NCBI GenBank assembly: GCA_031835245.1
Contig: JAVKOQ010000004.1
Location: 62,001-126,000 of the forward strand
Source: Balamuthia mandrillaris
Lineage: Eukaryota > Discosea > Longamoebia > Balamuthiidae
DNA length: 64,000 bases
Direction: 5' to 3'
Notes under the pieces: generated by a model
What the model was told of the DNA's origin: nothing
The model's database searches: none
What the model saw: only the letters and a program-made list of their open reading frames with translations
Program-made: the position numbers and the translations under genes
In this document: positions 32,243 through 42,106 of the stretch, piece by piece
Position numbering within the stretch: the first letter of the stretch is position 1
Layout: the number at the start of each line of letters is the position of its first letter

Positions 32243-33709
32243 TTAATTATAATTTGAAATGAATGTTTCCCTAAATTTAATGGGAGACATTCATTTTATT
32301 CTATCTTTAATTCGCTTGTAATTGTAATAATAAATATAATTTGCAATTGCTTTGTGAAATCGTTTAAAAGTTAAAAGTTCTTTTTCACGACCATAAAAAC
32401 ATTCTCTTTTTAATGTCCCAAAAAACGATTCAATAACGCTATTATCTAAACAATTTCCTTTTCGAGACATAGACTGAGTTATTCCTTTTTGTTTTAATTT
32501 TTCTGAAAATTGTTTATGTTGATATTGTCAACCTTGATCACTGTGAAAAATTAAACCCTCAAGATTTTTGTGCTTTGAAAATGCTCTTTGAAGCATTTTT
32601 CTAATTTGCTGGTTATTAGCGCTTGTAGACAAATCTCAAGCAATAACTTCGCCATTAAACATATCTAAAATTGGCGATAAATATGCTTTTCCAAATGGTC
32701 CGCTAAATTCAGTTACATCTGTAGTTCATTTTTGATTTGGTTGAGTAGCAACAAAATTTCTATTTAAAATATTGTCTGCAATTTTGCCAACAGTTCCTTT
32801 GTAAGATTTGTATTTTCTTCTAGGACAAATTGCTTTGAGATTGAATTTTTCCATTAATCTGCGAACTTTTTTAAATCCAATTTTATATTCTCTATTATTA
32901 AGTTCAGCTTTTATTCTTCTTTTTCCATATCTTGCTTTATTTTCTCAAAAATAAGCTTTACTTGGCTTATAATTTCTTCATTTTTCTTGTCAAAATCTTC
33001 TTTTTTGAGTTCATAATAAAAAGTAGATATAGCAATAGAAAACTCTTTTAATACTTGAGTTAAGCGAAGATTTTTATCAGCTTTTACTCTATTATAAATT
33101 TTTTTTATTTTTTCTTGCCTTGGTTAATTTGAGTCAAAGATCTCTACCAAGGCTTTTCACTTTTTTAGAACTTCATTTTCCTTTTTTAAAAGTTTAATTT
33201 CTTTTTCAAAGTTTTTTTTCTCTTTTTTTAAAATGTATGAGTTCTTCTTTAAGAAGTTTGAGTTCTTTATATACACATGTTAGAGAATTAGGTTGATCTT
33301 TACTATTTAAATTTTTTGAAACTTTTGAACGTTTACCATTAAGAATTTTAGATTTCGTTATTGGTCTTCCTTTGTTTAATTCTAAACCACTAATTCCCGA
33401 TTCTAAATATTTTTTCGCTCAAAAAGATATTTGACTTGGATTAAGATTATTTTCAAGTGAAATTTTAACAATTGGTTCACCAGCTAAAAATCTTTTAACT
33501 ATGTTTAATCTTTGATCTATAGTTCACTTTTTATTTCGTGGTTTTTTCTTAAGACCTTCAACTCCTAATTTGTCATAAATTTTTTCTCAAAAATTTACTG
33601 GATTTAAAAAATTTTTCTGACTTGTATTAGCAAAATCAGGCTTTTTAATTTCAATTCCTTTTTTGTATTTTTTTACACATTCTAATTTAAATTCTAATGA
33701 ATATTTCAT
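32243..33709 (-). pseudogene. IS3-family transposase (orfA + orfB), multiply frameshifted
   Basis: OrfA has two helix-turn-helix segments (WTIDQRLNIVKRFLAGE and LNPSQISFWAKKYL) and a leucine-zipper-like lysine-rich coil. OrfB has a DDE integrase core: an Asp in QKWTTDVTEF, an Asp in LIFHSDQGWQYQ, and a Glu in CLDNSVIESFFGTLKRECF. Frame breaks sit in T8 at 33212-33219, around 33100-33115, and in A5 at 32947-32951, and an in-frame stop lies at 33124-33126. An A AAA AAG heptamer near the orfA end is the usual IS3 programmed -1 site. The breaks elsewhere are not, so this copy is probably inactive. Confidence 0.8.
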
Positions 33710-33714
33710 AAAAA

Positions 33715-33747
33715 ATCCCCTTTTCTATTTTTCTAGGAAAAGGGGAT
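33715..33747 (-). promoter_or_regulatory. Hairpin sequestering the transposase ribosome site
   Basis: A perfect 11-bp inverted repeat: ATCCCCTTTTC (33715-33725) and GAAAAGGGGAT (33737-33747), loop 11. Read on the minus strand, the downstream arm AAAAGGGGA is the orfA ribosome site, six bases before the ATG at 33709. A transcript entering from outside the IS would hide the site, as described for IS10/IS50 protection from read-through (family knowledge; here inference). Confidence 0.6.
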
Positions 33748-34789
33748 CTGCTCACATAAATGGCTCTTTTTGTTTGTTTTTTAATATTTTATTTTTTGCT
33801 CTTCTTTTTCTTAGTAAAAGCACAACAATTACAACTGGGAATAAAATTAAAACAAAATAAACAACAAAACAAATAAAATGTCTTTTAGATCTTATACGGT
33901 CAATGTCAATTTCTCTTCTGTAGACTTGACCAAACACAGCATCTATATTTGCTAGTCTTTTTCTAATTACTAAGTAATTTATTAATCCTAGAACAAACAC
34001 AATACCAACAGCAACACACATTAAAATTCCAACCAATTGAGGATTTTTAAAATGTTTTGTTAAAAATTCTGAAACTATTTTTTGTATTCCTTGAAGAATT
34101 TGTTCTGTATTAGAAGTTGGTTCTTTTATTTGAACAGTGCTTAAGAAAAACAACACAGATGCAAAAATTAAACCAGCAGTGACAAAATATGCAGCAATTC
34201 AACTTCTAGTTACTTGTTTTAAAGTAAGTTTTTTAACAATATTTGGCAATGTTCCAGGCATTGTGAAAACACTTGAATTTGCCATTAATTGATCTTTAAA
34301 TATTTTTATAGCTTTCTTAGTAGAACCACGATCAATTGCGCTTTTTACAAAACTAAATAAAAATAAAATAGCTAAAACAATTGGAAAGATTAAAAATCAC
34401 TGACTGTATTGATTATTAGAAAAAAATTTGTTCACTGCTTCACTTGGATATTTTGTTTCTAAAAATCTTGTAACAATAACAAAACCAAGAAAAGCCAAGC
34501 AAATTAAAGAAATAATCATTTGTCAAAGAAGAATTCTAGTTTCTGAACCGAAAATTTTTTTTACTTCTTTTTCTATGTTTTTTATTCTGTTTTCATTGTC
34601 TAATCCATTTGGAAATTGTCCATAATTAGTTGGATATGGACTCTGTGAAGCATATTGCGGAGGATAGGATTGTTGTGGATATTGACCTTGAGGATATTGA
34701 GGATATTGCTGAGATGGATATGGTTGATTATTAGTTGGTTGTGGAAAATTGGGTTGATAATTTTGACTTTTGTTATTCTTTTTAAACAC
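33725..34789 (-). CDS. Membrane protein with Pro/Gln/Tyr-rich N-terminus; C-terminal end runs into the IS
   Basis: 354 aa. The first 65 residues are low-complexity P, Q, Y, N repeats (PQYPQGQYPQQSYPPQYASQ). Then come a short coil (IKNIEKEVKKIFGSETRIL) and about four membrane segments. It starts at GTG 34787-34789 with a poor ribosome site (AAGAAA). The last 16 or so residues are encoded by the IS end and stop inside its hairpin, so the native C-terminus is lost or altered. I do not recognise the family. TGA read as Trp occurs several times. Confidence 0.65.
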
Positions 34790-34832
34790 TTTTAATTTCT
34801 TTTTTTATAAAAAATATTGCTTATACACAAAA

Positions 34833-35699
34833 TTATGCTTTATCTTTTGAACCGAATTCTAAAATTTTCTTTTCAATGGTTTCTTCCATTAATTTAATTC
34901 CTGGTGCATACATTTTTCTTGGATCGTAATTTTTACCTTTTTTTACTTCACCAGAGACAATAAATTCTGTAATTCCTTTTGCGTTTGCAAGCTGCAATTC
35001 TGTATTTATGTTAATTTTTGAAATTCCTAACTTAATTGCTTCTTGAATTTGATCAGTTGGAATTCCAGAGCCACCATGAAGAACTAGTGGTAATTGTGTA
35101 ACAAAAGAAAGATTTTTTAATGTATCAAAGTCTAAAGATTTTCAATTAGGAGGATAAAGTCCATGTATATTTCCTATACCAGCAGCTAACATTGTAACAC
35201 CAGCTTCCTTCATTTTTAAAGCTTCTTCTTCTGAAGCAATTTCACCTAAACCAATAACACCATCTTCTTCTCCACCAATAGAACCAACTTCTGCTTCAAC
35301 AGAAACATCTTTTTTAGAAGCTGCAGCAATAACTTTTTTTGTATTTTTAAGATTAACTTCAAAACTTTCATGAGATCCATCATACATAACAGATGTAAAT
35401 CCTGTTTTAATAGCAGCTAAACAAGTTTCAACTGTTCCATGATCAACGTGTAAAACAACTGGAATTGTGATTTTTAAAAAATCCATTAGGTTAGTTACTA
35501 AATTGAAAACTGTTTTAACTCCTCCCATGTATTTAAGTGCACCTTCTGAAATTCCTAAAATAACAGGTGAGTTCATTTTTTGACAAGTTGTAAGAATTAC
35601 TTTTACTCATTCTAAATTATTAATATTAATGTGTGGAACAGCGTATCCGTTTTTATGTGCCTTTTGTAAAATTTCTTTAGCATTTACTAATTTTTTCAT
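34833..35699 (-). CDS. fba: Class II fructose-bisphosphate aldolase
   Basis: Glycolytic zinc enzyme splitting fructose-1,6-bisphosphate. It is 288 aa. Motifs: VLHVDHGT (zinc His), SVMYDGSHE, EAEVGSIGGEEDGV, LVLHGGSGIP (second His region), and KININTELQLA. The ATG has a strong AAGGAG site. It follows rpoE by 29 bases on the same strand. Glycolysis is the main energy route of fermentative mycoplasmas. Confidence 0.96.
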
Positions 35700-35728
35700 A
35701 GCATCTCCTTCATTTTTGTTTGCGAAAA

Positions 35729-35977
35729 TTAATGATTAACAAAGTTATGTCTTAATTTTCAAACATTATCTCCTACCATGGTAAAGTTGCCATCCACAGT
35801 TAGAAGTTTATATAATTCGCCTTTTTTTCTAATTAAAATTTCATCAAAACTTAAATTAGGTAATTCTTCCTTCCATTTTGGTAAGAAATCTTTAAGTATT
35901 GAATTAAATAAATCATTAAAACTTAATTGTGAATTTAATTTTAAAGCTTCTATTGCAGCTGTAATTAAAGTTTTCAT
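35729..35977 (-). CDS. rpoE: RNA polymerase delta-like protein (HARE-HTH domain only)
   Basis: 82 aa: the N-terminal winged-helix domain of RNA polymerase delta, with LSFNDLFNSIL and ELYKLLTVDGNFTMVGDNVWKLR. The long acidic tail found in Bacillus delta (about 170 aa in total) is missing; the protein stops eight residues after KLR. It may still bind RNA polymerase, but the nucleic-acid-displacing tail is absent. One base separates it from argS. Confidence 0.8.
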
Positions 35978-35978
35978 A

Positions 35979-37580
35979 TTACATCCTTTCCTTTATACTC
36001 ACACCTATTAATTTAAGTCCAATTTTAAGAATAATTCCTGTAGCTTTTACTAATGCTAACAAGTTTTTTTCATTTGGATTTCCAATTATTTTTGAATTTG
36101 AATAAAAAGAATTGAAAGTTTTTGCTAAATTAAGTAAGTATTGATTTAATAAGTTAATTTTATAATTTTTTGTAATTGTTGCAATAATTTCGTTAAATTC
36201 CTTCAAAATATTTATTAATTTTATTTCATTTTCTTCAAAAAAAGAAGTAGCTTGATATTCTTTGATCTCTGATTTTAAAAGTAATTGAGCAATTCTGGCA
36301 TAAGAATATTGAATAATATAAACTGGATTTTGATCAGAAATTTGGTTTGCTTGGTCTAAATCAAAATCTAAATTAGTATTTTCGCTTCTATTAATCATAA
36401 AATAACGAATTGCATCTTTGGAACAAAGTTCTAATAAATCTTTTAAAGTAAAAGAAGTCCCGCGTCTTTTTGACATTTTAAGTTCTTGGTTGTTTTTTAT
36501 TAATTTTACTAGTTGATAAATAAGAAAATCTACTTTGTTTGGATAACCTAAAATGGATAAAGCTGACTTCATTCTCTGAACATAACCAATGTGATCTGCA
36601 CCTCAAACATTTATTAGTTTATCTGGATTATTGCTTTGAAGTTTTTGCAAATGATAAGTAATATCAGGAGTAAAGTATGTATAAGTACCATCTTGTTTAA
36701 TTAAGACTCTGTCTTTATCATCACCGAATTTTGTTGTTTCTAATCAAAGTGCATCGTCTTTTTTGTAAGTATGTTTTAATGAACTTAATAAATTATCAAT
36801 CTTTTTGTCTTGATAAAGCTTTTTTTCTGAAGAAAAAACGTCAAAATGAATGCCTATTTGTGCTAAATCTTTTTTAATTTCTTCAAGAAAAATTTTAGTT
36901 CCTGTTTCTTTAAAAAAACTCAAAACTCCTTCATTTTCAAGGCTTTTTTGTTGATATTTATCTTTTACTAAATCAAAAACTTGTTGCGCAGCTCAAATTA
37001 TATCTTGGCCAAAATATCCATCTTCAGGCATTGCAAAATTAGGATTAAAAATTTGTTGATAACGTGCAAATAAAGATTTGGCTAAATTATCAATTTGCAC
37101 TCCATTGTCATTGATGTAATATTCACGAATTACTTTGTTTCCAGCATGTTCTAAAACATTTGCTAAAGTCGCACCAATAGCAGCACTTCTAACGTGCCCT
37201 AAGTGTAAATAACCTGTTGGATTTGCTGAGACAAATTCTACGTTATAGACTTTATTTTGCTTTAAATTGGCAAAATTTTCACCTTCTAAAATGATGTTAT
37301 TTACTATATTCGCATAAGATGTATTAGAAACAAAAAAGTTTATAAAACCTGGTTTTACAACTTCTATTTTAGTAAGAAATAATTTGTCTTTGTCTATTTG
37401 TTCTACTACTTTAGTTGCAAAATCTATAACATCTAATTTATACTTACTTGCAACTACCATTGCTAAATTTGTTGAATAATCAGCGTGTGATTTTGAAGGT
37501 GTAAGAACAACATTGGCTTCGTAACCGAAATTATTGATTATTTTTTGAAGCACTTGCTTGATCTGCTCATCTATTTGCAT
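35979..37580 (-). CDS. argS: Arginyl-tRNA synthetase
   Basis: Class I synthetase, 533 aa. An Add-1 N-terminal domain, [23 protein letters not shown] with the HIGH-type motif, [11 protein letters not shown] (KMSK), and a DALR anticodon domain ([11 protein letters not shown] to IGVSIKERM). The ATG overlaps the grpE stop by one base. Several TGA codons are Trp. Confidence 0.96.
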
Positions 37581-38362
37581 TATTTTTTACCCACCACTAC
37601 AAGCGCAGGTTTAATTACTCTATCATGTAGTTTATAACCTATAGATTTTACTTCAATAATAGTTTCATTATTTGAAATATCTTCTACATGATAAACACTG
37701 TGAAAATGTGAATCAAATTCAGCACCTTTTTTTGGTTCAATTTTTTCTAAACCAAAAGATTCTAAAACCTTTTCTAATTGTCTATACAACATTGCAAAGC
37801 CTTTGACATAATTAGAAACGGCAGCATTATCTGCATCACTTCCAAAATCAATGGCTGACTTTAAATTAGAAAAGGGAGAAATAAAGCTTTCTAAAAATTT
37901 TTGTAAAGAAAATTTCTTGATATTTTCTTTTTCTTCTTCCATTTTTTTATGTACTTCTTCTTTTATTTCTTTTACTTTTAAAGAACTTTTGGATTCTAGT
38001 TGTTGGATCTTGTTTTTAAATTCGAATTCTGCAAATTTTGCTTGTGTTTCTAATCTAATAACTTTAGATTCTAAAGCCTGTAATTGACTAATAAGTTCTT
38101 CATTTTTCTTTTTGACATCTTCTAAAGTTTCTTCTTTGACCTCTTCAACAGATTGCGAATTTTCTTTTTTTTCTGAAGCTTTTGCTTCTTTTATAGTTTT
38201 TTGTATCTCTTTTTCAATTTCTTTTAATTTAGCTGCTTCTTTTTCTAAATCCTCTACAACTGTTTCTGCTTCTTCTAATTCTTTTTGCTCTTCTTCTAAA
38301 GATATAGAATTTCTTTCTTGAATTAATTCTTCTTCACTAAATTTACTTTTTTTCTTAAACAT
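37580..38362 (-). CDS. grpE: Heat-shock nucleotide exchange factor GrpE
   Basis: DnaK cochaperone, 260 aa, longer than E. coli GrpE (197). The C-terminal core (KFLESFISPFSNLKSAIDFG, FAMLYRQLEKVLESFGLEKIEP, FDSHFHSVYHVED, VKSIGYKLHDRVIKPALVVVG) is canonical. The first about 110 residues are highly charged Glu/Lys coiled coil. The ATG has a strong AAAGGAG site, 9 bases after hrcA. No CIRCE element was seen nearby. Confidence 0.94.
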   Translation of the reverse strand: MFKKKSKFSEEELIQERNSISLEEEQKELEEAETVVEDLEKEAAKLKEIEKEIQKTIKEAKASEKKENSQSVEEVKEETLEDVKKKNEELISQLQALESKVIRLETQAKFAEFEFKNKIQQLESKSSLKVKEIKEEVHKKMEEEKENIKKFSLQKFLESFISPFSNLKSAIDFGSDADNAAVSNYVKGFAMLYRQLEKVLESFGLEKIEPKKGAEFDSHFHSVYHVEDISNNETIIEVKSIGYKLHDRVIKPALVVVGKK

Positions 38363-38371
38363 AATACTCCT

Positions 38372-39437
38372 TTATACTTTTTGGATTTTTGGTTCTTTTT
38401 GTTTGTCTTTGCTTTCTTTACTATTTAATAATTTGGTATCTTTATTATTTAAAAAATCTTCTAATAATTTTATTCCGGTAAGTATCGCAGAATAATTCAT
38501 TTTCTTTGTTGAACCAACAATACTTAGTTCCTTTAAGTTAGAAGATTGTGGAAATTTTTTTGAAATAAAAGATGTTTCTTGTGATTCTATGTTAATCTTT
38601 AAAGTTTCTTGCTTGTCTTCTGGATGAAGCTTTTCTAAAAACTCTCAAATTGAATTTTTTTCTATTATTTCTAAGATATCAATTAATTTTTGTCTTGAAA
38701 TATCTTTGTTTAAAATTAAAGAATTTTTATTATATATTTGTGAAGTATGTTGCATTTGAAAATTAAAAATATTTTCAACAAAATGCTTTAGTAATTAGTA
38801 ATCCATCTGTATTTTTGATTTCTTGAGATAAAATTGGACTTAAAATTTGCAATGTTGTTGCAATTTGACTAATAGAGATACCTAAAAGTCGTTCTTTAAA
38901 AATTCTGATCGCAATTTGCACATCATTTTTTGAAATGGTTTCATTAAAGTGAATAACTTTATTTTCAACTTTCCCACTTGATGTTACTAAAACAACAACA
39001 CCTGATGAATCACTAATAATAGTTAAATGGATTGACATTAATTTTTCATTAGTATTATTTGTTGTTGTTACTAAAGTAATATTTGCAATATCAGAAATAA
39101 TTTTAACTGCTTCAGAAACAGTTTCGTCTATTGAAGTCCTACGTTTTGCAAAAATATCTTCTAATTTTTGCTGTAAATCATTATTAGTATCATTTGCTAA
39201 AAATTTAGCATAATATTCATAACCTTTAAGAGTAGGAATTCTTCCACTGGAGGCATGAGATTTTTCTAAAAAACCTTCTTTTTCAAGGAAAAGCATCGCA
39301 TTTCTAATAGAAGACGGCGCATGATCTAAGTTGTAAAATTTCTTAAGATTTTTTGAACCAACTGGCTGACCTGTTTTGATGTAAAGTTCAATAATATATT
39401 TTAAATATTGTGCTGTCTTAACTTTTATTGAATGCAT
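38372..39437 (-). pseudogene. hrcA: Heat-inducible repressor HrcA, frameshifted as assembled
   Basis: HrcA represses chaperone genes through CIRCE operators. The N-terminal winged helix (QYLKYIIELYIKTGQPVGSKNL, SIRNAMLFLEKEGFLEKSHASSGRIPT) and dimer domain are intact. After LLITKAF the frame ends in a few codons, while the expected tail (FNFQMQHTSQIYN to VGSTKKMNY) is in the next frame, ending at 38372. The 1066-base span fits one extra base, in or near the AAAA at 38780-38783. The upstream neighbour trxA is 1 base away; grpE follows. Loss would derepress chaperones. Confidence 0.85.
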
Positions 39438-39438
39438 A

Positions 39439-39774
39439 CTATTTTGCTAAAGCTTTGTCTACTTCTTGAATTAATTTTTCTTTTGGGCAGTATTCAAAAT
39501 TTTTGAATAAAATTTCTCCATCTTTTAAAACTAATTGTGTTGGAACTTTTAGTACTTCAAATCTTGTTCCTTGTTTTCTAAATAAACCAGATTCTTCTGC
39601 GTCTACTTTAATTATTTGTACGTTTGGATTGTCTTTATAATAATTTGATAAATTTTCCATAACTGGAGCCATCATTTTGCAATCTCCACATCATGTTACA
39701 TAAAATTCTAATAAAACAACACCTTTTTCAATTTCATTTTGAGCATCTTTTCAAAGTAATTTTTCTAATTGCAT
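39439..39774 (-). CDS. trxA: Thioredoxin-like protein with a CGDC active site
   Basis: 111 aa, thioredoxin fold: VVLLEFYVTWCGDCKMMAPVMENL, then IIKVDAEESG and the cis-Pro in VLKVPTQLVLKDGEILF. The redox motif is WCGDC rather than WCGPC, so the redox potential may differ. An in-frame ATG at 39787-39789 is an alternative start; neither has a strong ribosome site. First of trxA-hrcA-grpE-argS. Confidence 0.85.
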
Positions 39775-39825
39775 TTTTATAACTTTCATCTTTAGGAAAA
39801 ACAAAGTTTTGCTTCTTTTTTCTTT

Positions 39826-40428
39826 CTAAATTGAAGTTTTTCTCCTTTGTATATTGTTATTTTTTGTTAATTTTGTTGACTTTTTTAAATTGGAAATTAG
39901 TTTATAGCCAAAGTAGATTAGTCATAAAACTAGTAATAAAAAAGATATTGAAATTATACCATATTGTGTAAATATAGCACCAAATATAGCAAAGCTTAAA
40001 AAAGATAAAAAACCTGCATTTCAAACAAAAGGATGATAATCATTATTGGATGAAGTAAATAAATTCCATCAAGTTATAATTGAATTTTTGGCTAAAAATT
40101 TAGGGTCAAAATCCTTCATTGTTAAAAAATATTGAAAATAAATGCTTATTCAATTAATTATTAAAAAAAGAAAAATCAAAAAGAAAATATCTTTAGATTT
40201 TCATTGAACAGCTGTAAAAATCAAGGTAGTTTTGTATTTAAAAGTTATAAAAATTACAATCAAATAAATCATCGGAGTATATCAACCAAAGACAACTCCA
40301 AATAAATAATCACTTAAAGTACTTACTCCATTAACATCAATAAATTCACTAACAAATAAAAATAAAAAAACTAAGATTATTATTATTTTTGTAGCAATCA
40401 AAGCAAAATTAGAATTAATAATTTTCAT
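39826..40428 (-). CDS. Uncharacterised membrane protein
   Basis: 200 aa with about four to five hydrophobic helices (ALIATKIIIILVFLFLFV, then YTPMIYLIVIFITF, IFFLIFLFLIINWISIYF, and SFAIFGAIF...SFLLLVLWLIYF). It has a basic C-terminal tail (KKSTKLTKNNNIQRRKTSI). The ATG at 40426-40428 lies inside the RNase J gene (14-base overlap), so it is coupled to that operon. Several TGA codons (Trp) break it up in standard-code searches. Function unknown. Confidence 0.65.
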
Positions 40429-42097
40429 AAAAAGCAACAATAATTACAGGTTCTTTATCAATAGCTTTAAAAATTTTTCTTTTAATACTTTTTTGAATTT
40501 TTTCTTGTACTTCTTTTACTTGATTATCACTTAGTCTTGTTTTTGAAACAGCTGAGAAGTGAGTATAAACAACTTCGTGAATAATTTTGCTTACTTTTTC
40601 TTTATTTTCTTTAGTTAAAATTCCGTATGAATTAATAATTAACTCAGAAATTAAACGTTTGGATTTAGTATCTAATAAAGCACAAACTACAATAGTTCCA
40701 TCTCTTGAAAGTGCTTCTCTTTCTTTGATAACCTCTGTTGAAATATCTCCAACTCCAAAACCATCTACTATAACTTCACCAGCGTTCTTAATAGAATGTT
40801 TTTGTGAAATTAGTTGTCCATCAAGAAAAAAAGCAACTTTTCTATTTTGTAAAATTATGATATTTTCTCGATTAATGCCAGCACGTTCTGCTGTTTTTCC
40901 AGCGACTACTAAATATCTATATAAACCTTGGATTGGAATAAAAAACTTTGGTTTTAAAGCTTTTAAAACTTCAAAAATATCTTCTTCTGATGGTCTTGTT
41001 CTATAAAATTGGGTTTCAGTAATATAAACTAATTGTTTTGCTACTTTTGCAATTTCATCTAAAACTCGAGAATGTAATACTTCCATTCCGTTAATAGGTG
41101 GAGCTAACATAATAACAGAATCTGTTTTTTTAAGCTTAAAAAAGACATCATCTTTTTCTAAAATTCTAAAAAATCTTTGGTAAATTCGCTCAGGTGTTGA
41201 TGTAATTAAGATTACAGAATTATCGATTTTATTAGCTTGCCTGAAATCAAAAAATTCTGGATAATGTATTTCAAGATTTTGTTTTTGTGCTAATCGTTGA
41301 TTCATTTCTAAAAGATTGTCATAATTTCTACCATATACAGCAACTTTACGTTTGTATTTGTAAGCTAAATCAAGGATTTCTTGAATTGAAAGCATCTCTT
41401 CATCGTATGCTCCGACAATTATTCTTGAAGTGGATTTTGTTGTTAAAAATGTTTTTTCTAAAAACTTTTTAGCAAAAATTTTATCTATTGTTTTACCTGG
41501 ATAATTAGCTCTTGTTGAGTCAATCATAGCCATCAAAATTGGTTTACTTGATTCTAATGATCTTTTTAAATAATTTAAATTAGTATTTCCGTAAATTCCT
41601 AAATTTCCAACAATAAAATTAGATAAAAATAAAATTAGTCCATCTTCTGTTTCGAAGTTATAACCATAAATTCCAGGAATTGATCCAGCTAATTGAATGG
41701 GTTTGACAAAAACATCATCATCTATTTTGATTTTTTTTGTAAGTGAAACAATTTCATATTGATTATTACTTATTTTATATTTTGTTAGTCTTTCTAAAAT
41801 TAAAGCTTTTGTAAATGAAGAACAATAAATTTTAATTTTAGGAACTTTCATAATTAATAAAGGAAGTGCCGAAAAAGATTCATTTTTCACATCTGTTAGA
41901 AAAATTCCTTTAACCCTTGAATAATTTTCTTCAATATAAGTAAAATCAGGAATAACAGTGTCTATTCCTAATGAATTACTAAGTGGAATTTTAGCTCCTG
42001 TGTTAATTAAAAAAATCGAATTATCAATTTCCAAAACATATGAATTTTTTCCATTTTCATCTTGTCCACCAAGTGCGAAAAAACTAATTTTTGCCAT
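40415..42097 (-). CDS. RNase J-family protein lacking the catalytic metal motif
   Basis: 560 aa, RNase J architecture: beta-lactamase, beta-CASP and C-terminal domains (GIDTVIPDFTYI, then SRIIVGAYDEEMLSIQEILDLAYKYKRKVAVYGRN, and KPKFFIPIQGLYRYLVVAGKTAERAGI). But the HxHxDH motif is replaced by LTDVKNESFSALP (residues 67-79), the later HSIPD by GSIPG, the GDFKFD Asp by SNFIVG, and PVHGEYR by PIQGLYR. No complete metal site remains, so nuclease activity is unlikely. It resembles a partner or regulator such as a degenerate J2. It is coupled to ylxM and the downstream membrane gene. Confidence 0.85.
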   Translation of the reverse strand: MAKISFFALGGQDENGKNSYVLEIDNSIFLINTGAKIPLSNSLGIDTVIPDFTYIEENYSRVKGIFLTDVKNESFSALPLLIMKVPKIKIYCSSFTKALILERLTKYKISNNQYEIVSLTKKIKIDDDVFVKPIQLAGSIPGIYGYNFETEDGLILFLSNFIVGNLGIYGNTNLNYLKRSLESSKPILMAMIDSTRANYPGKTIDKIFAKKFLEKTFLTTKSTSRIIVGAYDEEMLSIQEILDLAYKYKRKVAVYGRNYDNLLEMNQRLAQKQNLEIHYPEFFDFRQANKIDNSVILITSTPERIYQRFFRILEKDDVFFKLKKTDSVIMLAPPINGMEVLHSRVLDEIAKVAKQLVYITETQFYRTRPSEEDIFEVLKALKPKFFIPIQGLYRYLVVAGKTAERAGINRENIIILQNRKVAFFLDGQLISQKHSIKNAGEVIVDGFGVGDISTEVIKEREALSRDGTIVVCALLDTKSKRLISELIINSYGILTKENKEKVSKIIHEVVYTHFSAVSKTRLSDNQVKEVQEKIQKSIKRKIFKAIDKEPVIIVAFYENY

Positions 42098-42106
42098 TTA
42101 TCTCCT

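Larger units (their letters stand above)
32187..33772 (-). mobile_element. Degenerate IS3-family insertion sequence (IS150/IS1138-like)
   Basis: About 1.59 kb, bounded by imperfect inverted repeats that both begin CAAAAAGAGCCATT and both reach a CCCTTTTC block. Inside is a broken two-ORF transposase (32243-33709, -). An 11-bp hairpin sits over the start site of its first ORF. No convincing target-site duplication is visible because the flanks are A/T runs. It lies between the hydrolase gene and the membrane protein gene, whose 3' end it replaces. Confidence 0.8.

Noticed and set aside
33160-33230. Programmed -1 frameshift to explain the transposase break at T8 (33212-33219)
   Set aside because: The shift there is +1, the wrong direction for the -1 event of IS3 elements; the proper A AAA AAG site is further on near the orfA end.
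32187-33772. Target-site duplication for the IS
   Set aside because: Both flanks are A/T runs, so no convincing short direct repeat can be distinguished.
38363-39830. CIRCE operator for the trxA-hrcA-grpE region
   Set aside because: I found no TTAGCACTC...GAGTGCTAA match in the upstream gaps.
40587-41006. A 139-codon plus-strand frame opposite the RNase J gene
   Set aside because: Antisense shadow of a well-conserved gene; no start context and no recognisable motif.
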